Assembly (NCBI RefSeq): GCF_009917525.1
Contig: NZ_QZDU01000002.1
Span: 186,001-250,000, forward strand
DNA: 64,000 nt
Direction of reading: 5' to 3'
Source of the DNA: Acutalibacter sp. 1XD8-36
GTDB lineage: Bacteria; Bacillota; Clostridia; Oscillospirales; Acutalibacteraceae
Part shown: piece after piece, positions 49,400 through 57,894 of the stretch
How the letters are laid out: each line of letters opens with the position of its first letter
Position numbering within the stretch: position 1 is the stretch's first letter
Notes under the pieces: model-generated
The model's database searches: none
The model's input: only the letters and a program-made list of their open reading frames with translations
Told to the model about the DNA's origin: nothing
Position numbers and translations under genes: made by a program

Positions 49400-50265
49400 C
49401 ACGCTTCCCCCTGCCATATAGCCGTGTTCCCGCAGGGCAGCACCATGCCGCTGTCCGTTACCGGCAGGCCTATCTCGTCGGCAGAGACCGTCCCGCCCAG
49501 TTTCGGCGTCATCAGCACCTTCAGCAGGTACTCCATTACCGCCGGGGAGAGGCCTGTGGTGTATGAGTTCAGCACCAGGAAAAGGGGCTCCTTTGACATT
49601 ACCGAGAGGCATAGGCGCAAGAGGCCGTCAAGCTGCTCCTCCAGCTTCCAGACCTCCCCGCCGGGGCCCCTTCCATAGGAGGGCGGGTCCATGATTATGC
49701 CGTCGTAGGTGTTCCCCCGGCGCTGCTCCCTCCCCACAAATTTCACGCAGTCGTCTACGAGCCAGCGCACAGGCCTGTCTGACAGCCCCGAGGCGGCGGC
49801 GTTCTCCTTGGCCCACTGGACCATGCCCTTTGAGGCGTCCACGTGGGTGACCGACGCCCCGGCCTTCAGGCAGGCCAGGGTTGCCGCCCCTGTGTAGCCA
49901 AAGAGGTTCAGCACCTTCACAGGCCTGTTTGCCCTCCCGATAAGCTCTGTCACCAGGTCCCAGTTCACCGCCTGCTCCGGGAAGAGTCCGGTGTGCTTAA
50001 AGCCCATTGGCTTTAGCCGGAAGGTGAGCCCGTTCCGGATGACGGGCCATACGTCGGGCATTTTCTTATAGGGCTCCCAGTGCCCGCCGCCCTTATTTGA
50101 GCGGTGGTACCTGGCGTGGGCGGTATGCCAGCGGGGGTCTCTCCTCTCGCTCTCCCAGATTATCTGAGGGTCCGGGCGAATGAGCAGGATATCTCCCCAG
50201 CGCTCCAGCCTCTCCCCTGAGGATGTGTCTATCAGTTCGTAGTCCTGCCAGTTTGATGTTCTCAT
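49399..50265 (-). CDS. Class I SAM-dependent methyltransferase, RlmI/RlmK-like
   Basis: 288 residues. MGFKHTGLFPEQAVNWD, VLNLFGYTGAATLACLKAGASVTHVDASKGMVQWAKEN and IIMDPPSYGRGPGGEVWKLE match the C-terminal rRNA m5C/m2G methyltransferase families acting on 23S rRNA. No PUA domain is visible. Specific target unknown. Directly coupled to the downstream CAT-like gene. Confidence 0.85.
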   Translation of the reverse strand: MRTSNWQDYELIDTSSGERLERWGDILLIRPDPQIIWESERRDPRWHTAHARYHRSNKGGGHWEPYKKMPDVWPVIRNGLTFRLKPMGFKHTGLFPEQAVNWDLVTELIGRANRPVKVLNLFGYTGAATLACLKAGASVTHVDASKGMVQWAKENAAASGLSDRPVRWLVDDCVKFVGREQRRGNTYDGIIMDPPSYGRGPGGEVWKLEEQLDGLLRLCLSVMSKEPLFLVLNSYTTGLSPAVMEYLLKVLMTPKLGGTVSADEIGLPVTDSGMVLPCGNTAIWQGEA

Positions 50266-50286
50266 GTTTTCCTCTCCCGCCGGGGC

Positions 50287-50652
50287 TTACACAGCCCGGG
50301 CCAGCCTGGACACAGCCTCCTCCTTCGTGCCCACGAAGAAGAAGTCTTTCCCGTTATTTGATTCGTATATAAAATCGTGGAGCGGCTTGCTGGTATAGCG
50401 GGAGAAGTCCCCCCAAACCGCCATTTTTATTCCGTAATTGATGTATTTCTGCAATATATCCCCTGCAAGCCCGCTGCTGAGGATAAAGAATTCCTCTGGC
50501 AGCAGCTTCTTCGGGAGAGCGATACGCTCCGCCCCGGTCTCGTACTTCACCGTTACAGCCAGGTCCAGGGCGTCCTGCGGGCTGACTATTTTTTCAGTGT
50601 TATTCACAACCGCTACTGTTATGCCGTTTTCTGTTATTATTTCTGTCTCCAT
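50287..50652 (-). CDS. DUF4180 family protein
   Basis: 121 residues; SPQDALDLAVTVKYETGAERIALPKKLLPEEFFILSSGLAGDILQKYINYGIKMAVWGDFS fits DUF4180, a small alpha/beta family of unknown function. Stands between methyltransferase and 2'-5' RNA ligase-like genes; GGAGACAAAA-like sequence lies before the ATG. Confidence 0.87.
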   Translation of the reverse strand: METEIITENGITVAVVNNTEKIVSPQDALDLAVTVKYETGAERIALPKKLLPEEFFILSSGLAGDILQKYINYGIKMAVWGDFSRYTSKPLHDFIYESNNGKDFFFVGTKEEAVSRLARAV

Positions 50653-50668
50653 TTATTTTGTCTCCGTT

Positions 50669-51148
50669 TCACTTTAAATTCTTTTCTAAAAGCTTTTGCG
50701 CCGGGAAGAACTCATACAGCGCGGCACGCTCTATCCTTCCGGAAAACCGGCGGAACTTCTCTCCCAGCAGCTCCATTGCTTTAAGGGTGTTCTCCCTTTC
50801 GTCTATAAGCATGGTGGTGTGGGCCGTCCAGCCCTTTTCATCGCTGAACGCCTCCTTCAGCGCCAGCAGCTCCCCGCAAACATCCGGGGCAATGAACAGC
50901 ACCTGCTGGCCCTCAAACATGCCTATATGGTTGAAGTACACCTCCATAGGCCCTGCTTTAAGGCCATTTAACTTATTTTCAAGCTCCTCCCGCCGCTCAA
51001 GCGGGAAGGTGCCAAGGGTCACATGAAAGGGTATGCCCATAGTCTGGCGGCCTTTGAAGCCTGCCTGCAGTATTGAGTCCTGGTATTCCGCAAGCGCCCG
51101 CTGGGTATCGCCGTCATATATGCCCAGCACGCATAAAAATTTATCCAT
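50669..51148 (-). CDS. 2'-5' RNA ligase / 2H phosphoesterase family protein
   Basis: 159 residues with the two H-x-T motifs of the 2H superfamily, FHVTLG (about residue 41) and AHTTML (about 109). Members act on 2'-5' linked or cyclic phosphodiesters. Start at 51148 behind AAAGGTG; a GTG start at 51157 overlapping the upstream stop is possible. Substrate unknown. Confidence 0.8.
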   Translation of the reverse strand: MDKFLCVLGIYDGDTQRALAEYQDSILQAGFKGRQTMGIPFHVTLGTFPLERREELENKLNGLKAGPMEVYFNHIGMFEGQQVLFIAPDVCGELLALKEAFSDEKGWTAHTTMLIDERENTLKAMELLGEKFRRFSGRIERAALYEFFPAQKLLEKNLK

Positions 51149-51153
51149 ACCTT

Positions 51154-52092
51154 TCACCTTTCCGCCGAGGCAAACAGATTATCCTTGCCCATGCCAATCA
51201 CATGGGGCTCCTGGTCATACTCATAGCAGAAATCCAGGAAGTCCCGCTTCTGCCGGGGGTCGCCCATTATCTTTTGCAGTATCTCATGGGGCACCGTCCG
51301 GGCAAAGGCCCCCGGCCCCGCCATGCGGATATCCCTAAGGCCCAGGCGCTCCAGTATCCCCCGCAGCTCCCCGGGCATAAAGCCGTAGGTGATGCACCAG
51401 GGCGCGCCGCCCATATCATACTCGGCTATCTCCTCTTCGCCGCCCATAACGCCGTCCTTCATGAACTTCCGGGCGGCTGATACGTCAAAGCGAAAGCTGT
51501 CTGTCATCTCATCTCTATGGTCTATGCACCAGCGCACAAACGGGTCGGCGCTGCCGTCGTCTAAAACAAACTGGCTTTTCTGGATGGGGTTGCTGAGGTA
51601 TGGCAGCATTCCAAGCCTTGAGGAAACGCTGAGCAGAAGCCTCTTTCCGCATATCCTGGCAAGCTCCCCTATCACTCTCTCCTGGCTTGGCCAGGTGTAC
51701 GACACAGGCGCGTCAAAGGAGAGCACCAAGTCAAACTGTCCGTCCTTGTAGGCGCTCAAATCCTCAAGCGCCCCCTGTACGAACTCCATATTGTCCAGCA
51801 CCCCGGCCTCCTTCGCCAATTCCTTGGCACGCTCTATCATGGGCGCGGATATGTCAAAGTGGGTCACCCGCACGCCCCTCTTAGCCAACAGTATAGAGAA
51901 GCGCCCGCTCCCGGCACCGCCGTCAAAAGCAGTCCTTACACCACCGTCCAGGGCCTTCAGCACCTGTCTCTCCAGGTGGTCCTTCTGGACGATATCGTCT
52001 ATAAACGTCTCCTCCCGGCGGCTCTCAAGCTCCCCCTTGTCGGGCAGGTTCCAAAGCCTTCGGGATATTTTTTCACTATAGCTTTCACTCAT
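51154..52092 (-). CDS. Class I SAM-dependent methyltransferase
   Basis: 312 residues; AFDGGAGSGRFSILLAKRGVRVTHFDISAPMIERAKELAK is the SAM-binding fold, DLVLSFDAPVSYTWPSQERVIGEL the later acidic strand. The C-terminal third (GFMPGELRGILERLGLRDIRMAGPGAFARTVP) is typical of small-molecule methyltransferases. Target unknown. Four bases downstream of glmM. Confidence 0.83.
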   Translation of the reverse strand: MSESYSEKISRRLWNLPDKGELESRREETFIDDIVQKDHLERQVLKALDGGVRTAFDGGAGSGRFSILLAKRGVRVTHFDISAPMIERAKELAKEAGVLDNMEFVQGALEDLSAYKDGQFDLVLSFDAPVSYTWPSQERVIGELARICGKRLLLSVSSRLGMLPYLSNPIQKSQFVLDDGSADPFVRWCIDHRDEMTDSFRFDVSAARKFMKDGVMGGEEEIAEYDMGGAPWCITYGFMPGELRGILERLGLRDIRMAGPGAFARTVPHEILQKIMGDPRQKRDFLDFCYEYDQEPHVIGMGKDNLFASAER

Positions 52093-52095
52093 TTT

Positions 52096-53448
52096 TCAGC
52101 AGAGCTCCTCGCGTATAACCTTTGCCACGCTCTCGGCAAGCTCCTCAATCTGGGCCTCATCCCGGCCCTCCACCATCACCCGGAGCAGCGGCTCCGTACC
52201 GCTGGGGCGCACAATTATCCGCCCGTCGCTTCCAAGGGTGCTGCTCACATTTTCAATAGCCGCCCGCACCCGCTGGTCGGTATAAAACGCCAGCTTGCCC
52301 TCTGGAGTCACCTGGATATTCACCATGGTCTGGGGATATCTCTGCATGACTGTGGCAAGGGATGAGAGCTTCGCTTCCCTGCGCCTGAGAAGGCTCAGAA
52401 GCTGGCAGGCGGTGAGCTGGCCGTCGCCGGTGGTGGCGAAGTCCCTGAAGATAACGTGTCCGCTCTGCTCGCCGCCGAAGCTGAAGTTGTCAAGGCGCAT
52501 CTGCTCCAGCACGTACCTGTCGCCCACCTTTGTGGCCTCGAAGCGCATACCGTTGTCCTCACAGAATTTCTGGAAGCCCAGGTTTGTCATAATAGTGCCT
52601 ACGACCGTATTTTTATTCAGCTTCCCCCGGCTCTTCATGTCCAGGGCGCAGATAGCCATAATAAAGTCGCCGTCCACAAAATTGCCCTTCTCGTCCACCA
52701 TCAGGCAGCGGTCCGCGTCGCCGTCGAAGGCCACGCCCGCGTCCAGCTCGTGGGTGCGCACATACTCTATAAGTCCCTCCATATGGGTGGAGCCGCAGTT
52801 GTGGTTTACGTTAATGCCGTCGGGCTTGTCGTTGAGCATTATGACCTCTGCCCCAAGCTCCGTGAACAGCGCCTCGGCCGTGGCGCTGGCGGAGCCGTTT
52901 GCGCTGTCTATAGCTATCTTCATACCGTCCAGGGCAAAGTGCACCGTAGATTTCACGTGCTCAATATAGTCCCGCACAGCTCCCTCGGCCCTTGTGACAG
53001 TGCCCAGGCCCTCGTCCTGGGGCAGCTGTCCGGAGATATCTGTCTTGCCCAGGATAATATCCTCTATGCGCTCCTCCAAATCGTCCGGCAGCTTAAAGCC
53101 GTCGCCGGAGAAAATCTTTATGCCGTTATACTCAAATGAGTTGTGGGAAGCGGATATCATTATGCCCGCGTCCGCCTTGTACTTCTCCACCAGGTACGCC
53201 ACCGCCGGGGTTGGAACGACTCCTAGGGTCATTACGCTGGCCCCAATGCTGCAAAGGCCCGCCGCCATAGCGCTCTCCAGCATATCCGAGGAGAGGCGGG
53301 TGTCCTTGCCGATTAGCACCCGGGGGTGCAGGTTTGATTTATTCGTCAGCACCTGGGCCGCCGCCCGGCCCAGCTGGGTCGCCAGCTCGCAGGTCAGGTC
53401 CTTATTCGCTATGCCGCGTATGCCGTCTGTACCAAAAAGTCTGCCCAT
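52096..53448 (-). CDS. glmM: Phosphoglucosamine mutase
   Basis: Interconverts glucosamine-6-phosphate and glucosamine-1-phosphate for UDP-GlcNAc and peptidoglycan synthesis. MGRLFGTDGIRG start, catalytic Ser S101 in ISASHNSFEYNG, Mg2+ loop FDGDADRC and sugar/phosphate motifs RPSGTEPLLRVMVE are intact. 450 residues, standard. ATG 53448 after GAAGGTG; a start three codons earlier is less likely. AT-rich upstream region suggests a promoter, not resolved. Confidence 0.98.
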   Translation of the reverse strand: MGRLFGTDGIRGIANKDLTCELATQLGRAAAQVLTNKSNLHPRVLIGKDTRLSSDMLESAMAAGLCSIGASVMTLGVVPTPAVAYLVEKYKADAGIMISASHNSFEYNGIKIFSGDGFKLPDDLEERIEDIILGKTDISGQLPQDEGLGTVTRAEGAVRDYIEHVKSTVHFALDGMKIAIDSANGSASATAEALFTELGAEVIMLNDKPDGINVNHNCGSTHMEGLIEYVRTHELDAGVAFDGDADRCLMVDEKGNFVDGDFIMAICALDMKSRGKLNKNTVVGTIMTNLGFQKFCEDNGMRFEATKVGDRYVLEQMRLDNFSFGGEQSGHVIFRDFATTGDGQLTACQLLSLLRRREAKLSSLATVMQRYPQTMVNIQVTPEGKLAFYTDQRVRAAIENVSSTLGSDGRIIVRPSGTEPLLRVMVEGRDEAQIEELAESVAKVIREELC

Positions 53449-53522
53449 TAAAAACACCTTCGCTTTCTAAAAAATTATATTTAATAATATATATGTCGTG
53501 ATATTCCGGCAGAGGCCGGCTA

Positions 53523-54128
53523 TCAGAGCTTCCCGAGCGCCCAGCGCTCCAGCTCTCGGGCGGCCTCCTGCACCGTCAGCTTCGAGACATCCAGGGTATC
53601 ATAGTATACCCCCTCTATATTGTCGTGCTCTGAAAAGTACCTGTCATAGTCTACAGAGCCCTGAATCCACTCTGAGTCGGCAATGCCCCGGCCCTCGGTC
53701 ATGCGCCGCCGGAGCTCAGCTTCCCCCGCCGTCAGGGCCAGCACAAAAATACCGCTGAAAAACCTCGTGCCGTAGGCCTTAGAGAGCATCTGGATATTCC
53801 CCGCCCGGCTCCAAACCGCAGGCTTGCCGCACTGCATAACGTCCCGGGAGAAGGACATCATCGCCTCGGTCTGGGCCATATAGTCCCCGGGGGTCTCATG
53901 GGGCATAATACTATAGAGCATATCGCTCTCAAGGCACACGAACTCCCGGCTCATTTGCTGTAAATTATGCACCGTAGTGCTCTTGCCCACGCCGCTGGCC
54001 CCGGTGACTATAAACAGGGGGAGCCTGAGAAATTCCCAGCTATGGCCGCATTTGGGGCAGGCGATTGTGTTATCTGTAACTGTTTTGTCGGGGCTAAAGT
54101 TGCCGCATTCAGGGCATATCTCTACCAT
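53523..54128 (-). CDS. Zinc-ribbon P-loop kinase-like protein
   Basis: 201 residues. An N-terminal zinc ribbon (CPEC...CPKCG, four Cys) is fused to a P-loop domain with GASGVGKST. The end LDVSKLTVQEAARELERW resembles that of the kinase-like protein beside ruvA (56095-56598). Probably phosphorylates a small molecule; unknown. ATG 54128 with GGAG upstream is preferred to a GTG three codons earlier. Follows a methyltransferase gene by five bases. Confidence 0.72.
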   Translation of the reverse strand: MVEICPECGNFSPDKTVTDNTIACPKCGHSWEFLRLPLFIVTGASGVGKSTTVHNLQQMSREFVCLESDMLYSIMPHETPGDYMAQTEAMMSFSRDVMQCGKPAVWSRAGNIQMLSKAYGTRFFSGIFVLALTAGEAELRRRMTEGRGIADSEWIQGSVDYDRYFSEHDNIEGVYYDTLDVSKLTVQEAARELERWALGKL

Positions 54129-54133
54129 ATTTA

Positions 54134-54958
54134 TCACTCCGATTTAGTCCTGCGCCCCGCAAAGGCTATCATCTCCGGCAGGGCCGCCGACGGATTTTTA
54201 TGCCAGTCGTACATCTCGTCCACTTCCTCCCGGCTCACGCTCCGTCCGTTTATCATCTCATCGTTGTCGACAAAGAACGGCCGCTCATAGTCGGGGCTAG
54301 GCATAATCTCCTCCATGTGCATAAGGCTTATTCCCGCGTCCAGAATAGGGTTTACGATATCCTGTATGCGCCATGCAAAGTTTACCGTGGTCTCGTCCTC
54401 AAAGGGCCCGGTGCTGTCATAGGGCTTCACAACCTTCATATTCTCCCCGAAGGGCCGCTGGAATGGGTGGAGCTCATACATAATGTACACCCCGCCGGGC
54501 TTTAGAATCCGGCTGATGTTTTTATACATAGACTCCAGGTCATTGAGCCAGACATGCACGCCGTTGGAGGTGTACACGAAATCATAGGCCCCGGATTCTA
54601 TGCCCGAGAGCCGCATGGTGTCCTCCTGCTGAAAGATGACCCGCTCAGAAAGCCCCAGCTTCTGGGCGGCTGCCTTTGCCGCCGCCAGCTGATTCCCTGA
54701 GATATCACAGGAGGTAACCCGGGCCCCCATCAGTGCGAAAGCCAGCACCGCGTTATTATCCCCGCTGGAGGGCACGCAGACCCGCTTTCCCTGAAGGTCC
54801 GGCACATACCTTTTTATCATTGCCCAAACCAACCGGTCAAAGGCGCTCTCAGGCCTTGACTTCAGTCGTTCAAGTATTTTATCCGAAAGATTGAAGGCCT
54901 GGTATTTTTCGGAGTATTTCTCCCAGTCCAGCCTGTTCTTTTCCACAACATCCGTCAT
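54134..54958 (-). CDS. Class I SAM-dependent methyltransferase
   Basis: 274 residues. The SAM-binding site VCVPSSGDNNAVLAFALMGARVTSCDISGNQLAAAKAAAQKL departs from the usual GxGxG (SSGDNNA), a feature of one clostridial subgroup. DFVYTSNGVHVWLNDLESMYKNISRILKPGG is the later conserved part. Substrate unknown. Lies seven bases downstream of ruvB. Confidence 0.83.
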   Translation of the reverse strand: MTDVVEKNRLDWEKYSEKYQAFNLSDKILERLKSRPESAFDRLVWAMIKRYVPDLQGKRVCVPSSGDNNAVLAFALMGARVTSCDISGNQLAAAKAAAQKLGLSERVIFQQEDTMRLSGIESGAYDFVYTSNGVHVWLNDLESMYKNISRILKPGGVYIMYELHPFQRPFGENMKVVKPYDSTGPFEDETTVNFAWRIQDIVNPILDAGISLMHMEEIMPSPDYERPFFVDNDEMINGRSVSREEVDEMYDWHKNPSAALPEMIAFAGRRTKSE

Positions 54959-54964
54959 ATTATC

Positions 54965-56089
54965 TCACTCCAATTTAAGCTGTATTCCGTCCGCGTCGTC
55001 CCTTATCCTGGACGGCACCGGCAGGCCCAAATGGGCGCAGGCCGTGGGGGTCACACAGCGCCCCCGGGGTGTGCGGGTCAGAAAGCCTATCTGCATAAGA
55101 TAGGGCTCGTTCACGTCCAGGAGGGTGACGGCCTCCTCGCCTGTTGCTGCCGCCAGGGTCTCAAGGCCTACGGGCCCGCCGCCGTAGTTTTTGATAATGG
55201 CTGTGAGCATGTTGCGGTCGCTCTGGTCAAGGCCGAGCTCGTCTATCTCCATGCGGTCCAGGGCAACCTGGGCAGTATTTAGGGTTATGACCCCGCCGCT
55301 CATGACCTCCGCAAAGTCCCGCACCCGCTTTAAAAGCCGGTTGACGATTCGCGGGGTTCCCCTGGAGCGTGAGGCCAGCTCCAGAGCCGCATCCGCGTCA
55401 ATATCACAGTTCAGTATTTTCGCGCTGCGCTGAACAATAAGCCCCAGCTCCCGGGGGTTGTAGAGCTCCAGTCTCAGCACCACCCCGAAGCGGTCCCTAA
55501 GGGGGGCTGAGAGCTGGCCCGCCCTGGTGGTTGCCCCCACCAGGGTAAACTTGGGCAGCGGCAGATGGTACGAAGCCGCCATCTGCCCCTTGCCGGTGAT
55601 AATGTCCAGGGCAAAGTCCTCCATGGCTGGGTACAGTATCTCCTCCACGGCCCTCGGGAGCCGGTGGACCTCATCGATAAAGAGCACGTCCCCAGGTGAC
55701 AGGTTTGTCAGCAGCGCCGCCAAATCCCCGGGCTTTTCTATTGCCGGTCCGCTGGTGATTCGCAGGTCTACCCCCATCTCGTTTGCGACTATCCCCGCAA
55801 GGGTGGTCTTGCCAAGCCCCGGAGGGCCGTATAGCAGCACATGGTCCAGGCTCTCCTTTCTGGATTTCGCCGCCTCTATATATATTTTCAGGTTCTCCTT
55901 CACCTTTTCCTGGCCGATGTACTCCGAGAAGGTCCTGGGTCGCAGAGGATTCTCGGTCTCACTATCGCCTGGGATGTACCCGGTGTCCGTCAGACGGTCC
56001 TCTAAGTCCAGCTCGCCGTCCCTCTCGTCCCAGTCGATGCCGTACTGCTCAACGCCTTTCCCACTCTGCCCGCCGCTTTTCTCTATCAT
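54965..56089 (-). CDS. ruvB: Holliday junction branch-migration helicase RuvB
   Basis: AAA+ motor that drives branch migration with RuvA. Walker [11 protein letters not shown], Walker B FIDEVHRL, sensor motif [10 protein letters not shown] and the winged helix [20 protein letters not shown] are intact. 374 residues: longer than the usual 335-350 because of an acidic N-terminal extension of about 45 residues before [13 protein letters not shown]. Separated from ruvA by a small kinase-like gene. Confidence 0.97.
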   Translation of the reverse strand: MIEKSGGQSGKGVEQYGIDWDERDGELDLEDRLTDTGYIPGDSETENPLRPRTFSEYIGQEKVKENLKIYIEAAKSRKESLDHVLLYGPPGLGKTTLAGIVANEMGVDLRITSGPAIEKPGDLAALLTNLSPGDVLFIDEVHRLPRAVEEILYPAMEDFALDIITGKGQMAASYHLPLPKFTLVGATTRAGQLSAPLRDRFGVVLRLELYNPRELGLIVQRSAKILNCDIDADAALELASRSRGTPRIVNRLLKRVRDFAEVMSGGVITLNTAQVALDRMEIDELGLDQSDRNMLTAIIKNYGGGPVGLETLAAATGEEAVTLLDVNEPYLMQIGFLTRTPRGRCVTPTACAHLGLPVPSRIRDDADGIQLKLE

Positions 56090-56094
56090 CTTTC

Positions 56095-56598
56095 TCAGAC
56101 CTCCCCCATCTTTGCAAGCCTCTCTGCCGTCTCGGAAACCGTCAGCTCCGACACGTCCAGCTTTACAGTGTCAAGCTCCTCATACAGCGCAAGCCTCGGT
56201 ATACTACGCTCAACCGCGTCCGCCTCCCGCAGCCCCTGCTCTATATCCCGGCCCAGCCGCTTTTGGAGCTCGCCTTCACTGCATACCAGCGACACGGCCT
56301 TTATACTGCATGAGCCTGTGTCCAGCCTTTCGAGTATACTGTCAATTATCCCCTGCTGGTGCATTACCCAGCAGAATATAATGTTCTCATATTCCGTACA
56401 GTGTATGAAATTGTTGAGCACATGGCAGATATTGTCTATCACTATGGCCTTAGTCTCCTCCGTCACCACAAAGGGCTCTGCGTCCCAGCACCAGTCCCCG
56501 TCCAGAAATACTGCCTTGGGGAGCAGGCCTTTCAGGCGCTGGCACACAGTGGTTTTGCCCACGCCCATGGTGCCGCCTATCAGGTATAGATTTTTCAT
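56095..56598 (-). CDS. Small P-loop kinase-like protein between ruvA and ruvB
   Basis: 167 residues, Walker [11 protein letters not shown] (residues 8-17), then [12 protein letters not shown] where nucleoside and sugar kinases bind substrate, and a C-terminal [15 protein letters not shown] motif shared with the protein at 53523-54128. Not part of the usual ruv operon. GGAGG lies before the ATG. A TTATCCTA/TAGGATAA hairpin lies 18 bases upstream. Substrate unknown. Confidence 0.75.
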   Translation of the reverse strand: MKNLYLIGGTMGVGKTTVCQRLKGLLPKAVFLDGDWCWDAEPFVVTEETKAIVIDNICHVLNNFIHCTEYENIIFCWVMHQQGIIDSILERLDTGSCSIKAVSLVCSEGELQKRLGRDIEQGLREADAVERSIPRLALYEELDTVKLDVSELTVSETAERLAKMGEV

Positions 56599-56615
56599 GG
56601 ATGAGCCTCCAAAAC

Positions 56616-56635
56616 TTATCCTATCAGTAGGATAA
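56616..56635 (-). promoter_or_regulatory. Hairpin between ruvA and the kinase-like gene
   Basis: Perfect 8-bp inverted repeat TTATCCTA/TAGGATAA around TCAG, eight bases after the ruvA stop. Lacks a good T run; may act as a weak terminator, an mRNA-processing site or an operator. Confidence 0.4.
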
Positions 56636-56643
56636 CCTACCCT

Positions 56644-57246
56644 TTACCTGCTTCCAAAGGATTTCAGCGCCAGCCTGATAAGCTCCTCTGCAGGCAGCGA
56701 GCTGTCCAAGCGCCCCACTGCCGCCGCAGCCTCAGAGGGCGAGTACCCAAGGGTCACAAGAGCCTCAGCCGCCTGGGCCGCATTGCCGGCGGCTGACGGT
56801 CCTCCGGGCTCTATACCGCCAAGGTCCGTACCGGCAAAGCTCAGGCCCTTCACCTTGTCCTTCAGCTCCAGCACTATCCGCTGGGCTAGCTTGGCTCCAA
56901 CGCCGTTGGCCCTGGTGAAACGCTTCGCGTCCCCTGCCGCCGCCGCGAGAGCCACGTCCTCTGGGGCCATCTCAGAGAGTATGGCAAGGGCCGCCTTTGG
57001 GCCCACGCCGCTGATGGCGGTCAAAAGCTTATAGCAGTTGAGCTCCCCCATAGTGTAGAAGCCGTACAAATCCAAGGCGTCCTCGCGCACGTTTAAGTAG
57101 GTGTAAAGCGTGGCCTTGCTGCCGGTCCTGGGCAGGGCCCTAAGGGTGCCCATAGAGGTGAGGCACTTAAAGGCCACGCCCCCCACATCGATAACAGCCA
57201 CGCCCGGCTCTGTATGGGACACTGTCCCGGTTAAGCTATAGAACAT
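56644..57246 (-). CDS. ruvA: Holliday junction DNA helicase subunit RuvA
   Basis: 200 residues; tetramer that holds the junction and loads RuvB. N-terminal OB-fold MFYSLTGTVSHTEPGVAVIDVGGVAFKC, two HhH motifs (LLTAISGVGPKAALAIL and FTRANGVGAKLAQRIVLELKDK) and C-terminal RuvB-binding domain (EALVTLGYSPSEAAAAVGRL) are in order. Overlaps ruvC by 11 bases. Confidence 0.98.
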   Translation of the reverse strand: MFYSLTGTVSHTEPGVAVIDVGGVAFKCLTSMGTLRALPRTGSKATLYTYLNVREDALDLYGFYTMGELNCYKLLTAISGVGPKAALAILSEMAPEDVALAAAAGDAKRFTRANGVGAKLAQRIVLELKDKVKGLSFAGTDLGGIEPGGPSAAGNAAQAAEALVTLGYSPSEAAAAVGRLDSSLPAEELIRLALKSFGSR

Positions 57247-57760
57247 TGGATATCCCTCCGTTTATTTTTATCAGCTTCCGGCGCACATTGGAGCCGGCCG
57301 CCTGACCGTGGCATATAGCCAGGGCCAGCGCGTCGGCGGCGTCGTCGGGCTTTGGTATGCCCGGCAGCCCCAGCAGCCTTGCCGCCATCTCCTGGACCTG
57401 GCGCTTCTGCGCCTTGCCGTAGCCGGTTACAGACTGCTTCACCTGCATAGGGGTGTACTCATATAATGGCACCCCCGCCTGGGCCAGGGTCAGAAGTATC
57501 ACTCCCCTGGCCTCGGCAACTCCTATTCCGGTGGTCTTATTATTGGTAAAGTACAGCTTCTCCACCGCCGCGGCCTGGGGCCTTAGGGCGGCGATAAGCT
57601 CTGTCATGCCCTCGTATATCTCCTTCAGGCGCAGGCCGAAGTCGTCACCGGCCCTGGTCGTCACCGCGCCGTATTCTATGGTCTCATAGCGGCCTGCCGC
57701 CACCCTGACCGCCCCGTAGCCCACAATGGCGTAGCCGGGGTCAATTCCTAAAATACGCAT
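57236..57760 (-). CDS. ruvC: Crossover junction endonuclease RuvC
   Basis: Resolves Holliday junctions. RNase H-like fold with catalytic acids D7 (MRILGIDPGYAIVG), E66-region (AAVEKLYF) and the Asp pair in PKPDDAADALALAICH. 174 residues. ATG 57760 follows AAGGAGAG; longer upstream readings would include the promoter. First gene of the ruv cluster. Confidence 0.97.
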   Translation of the reverse strand: MRILGIDPGYAIVGYGAVRVAAGRYETIEYGAVTTRAGDDFGLRLKEIYEGMTELIAALRPQAAAVEKLYFTNNKTTGIGVAEARGVILLTLAQAGVPLYEYTPMQVKQSVTGYGKAQKRQVQEMAARLLGLPGIPKPDDAADALALAICHGQAAGSNVRRKLIKINGGISNVL

Positions 57761-57791
57761 ATTTCTCTCCTTGAAAAATTGCTTATCCTGT

Positions 57792-57820
57792 ATTATACCA
57801 TAGATATTATTTCCAGTCAA
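57792..57820 (-). promoter_or_regulatory. Promoter of the ruvC-ruvA cluster
   Basis: On the minus strand TTGACT (57815-57820) and a perfect TATAAT (57792-57797), 17 bases apart. No LexA-type box noticed nearby. Confidence 0.78.
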
Positions 57821-57894
57821 AAAAATTTGCTTTGCCGCATTATCATGGCGCCAAAAGGGAAAATAAAGGCAGAAAACATAAGGAGGGCACGTCT

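Noticed and set aside
57821-57894. A sigma-G promoter for ypeB
   Set aside because: CATTATC at about 57839 resembles a sigma-G -10, but no matching -35 is found at 17-18 bases. Left unassigned.
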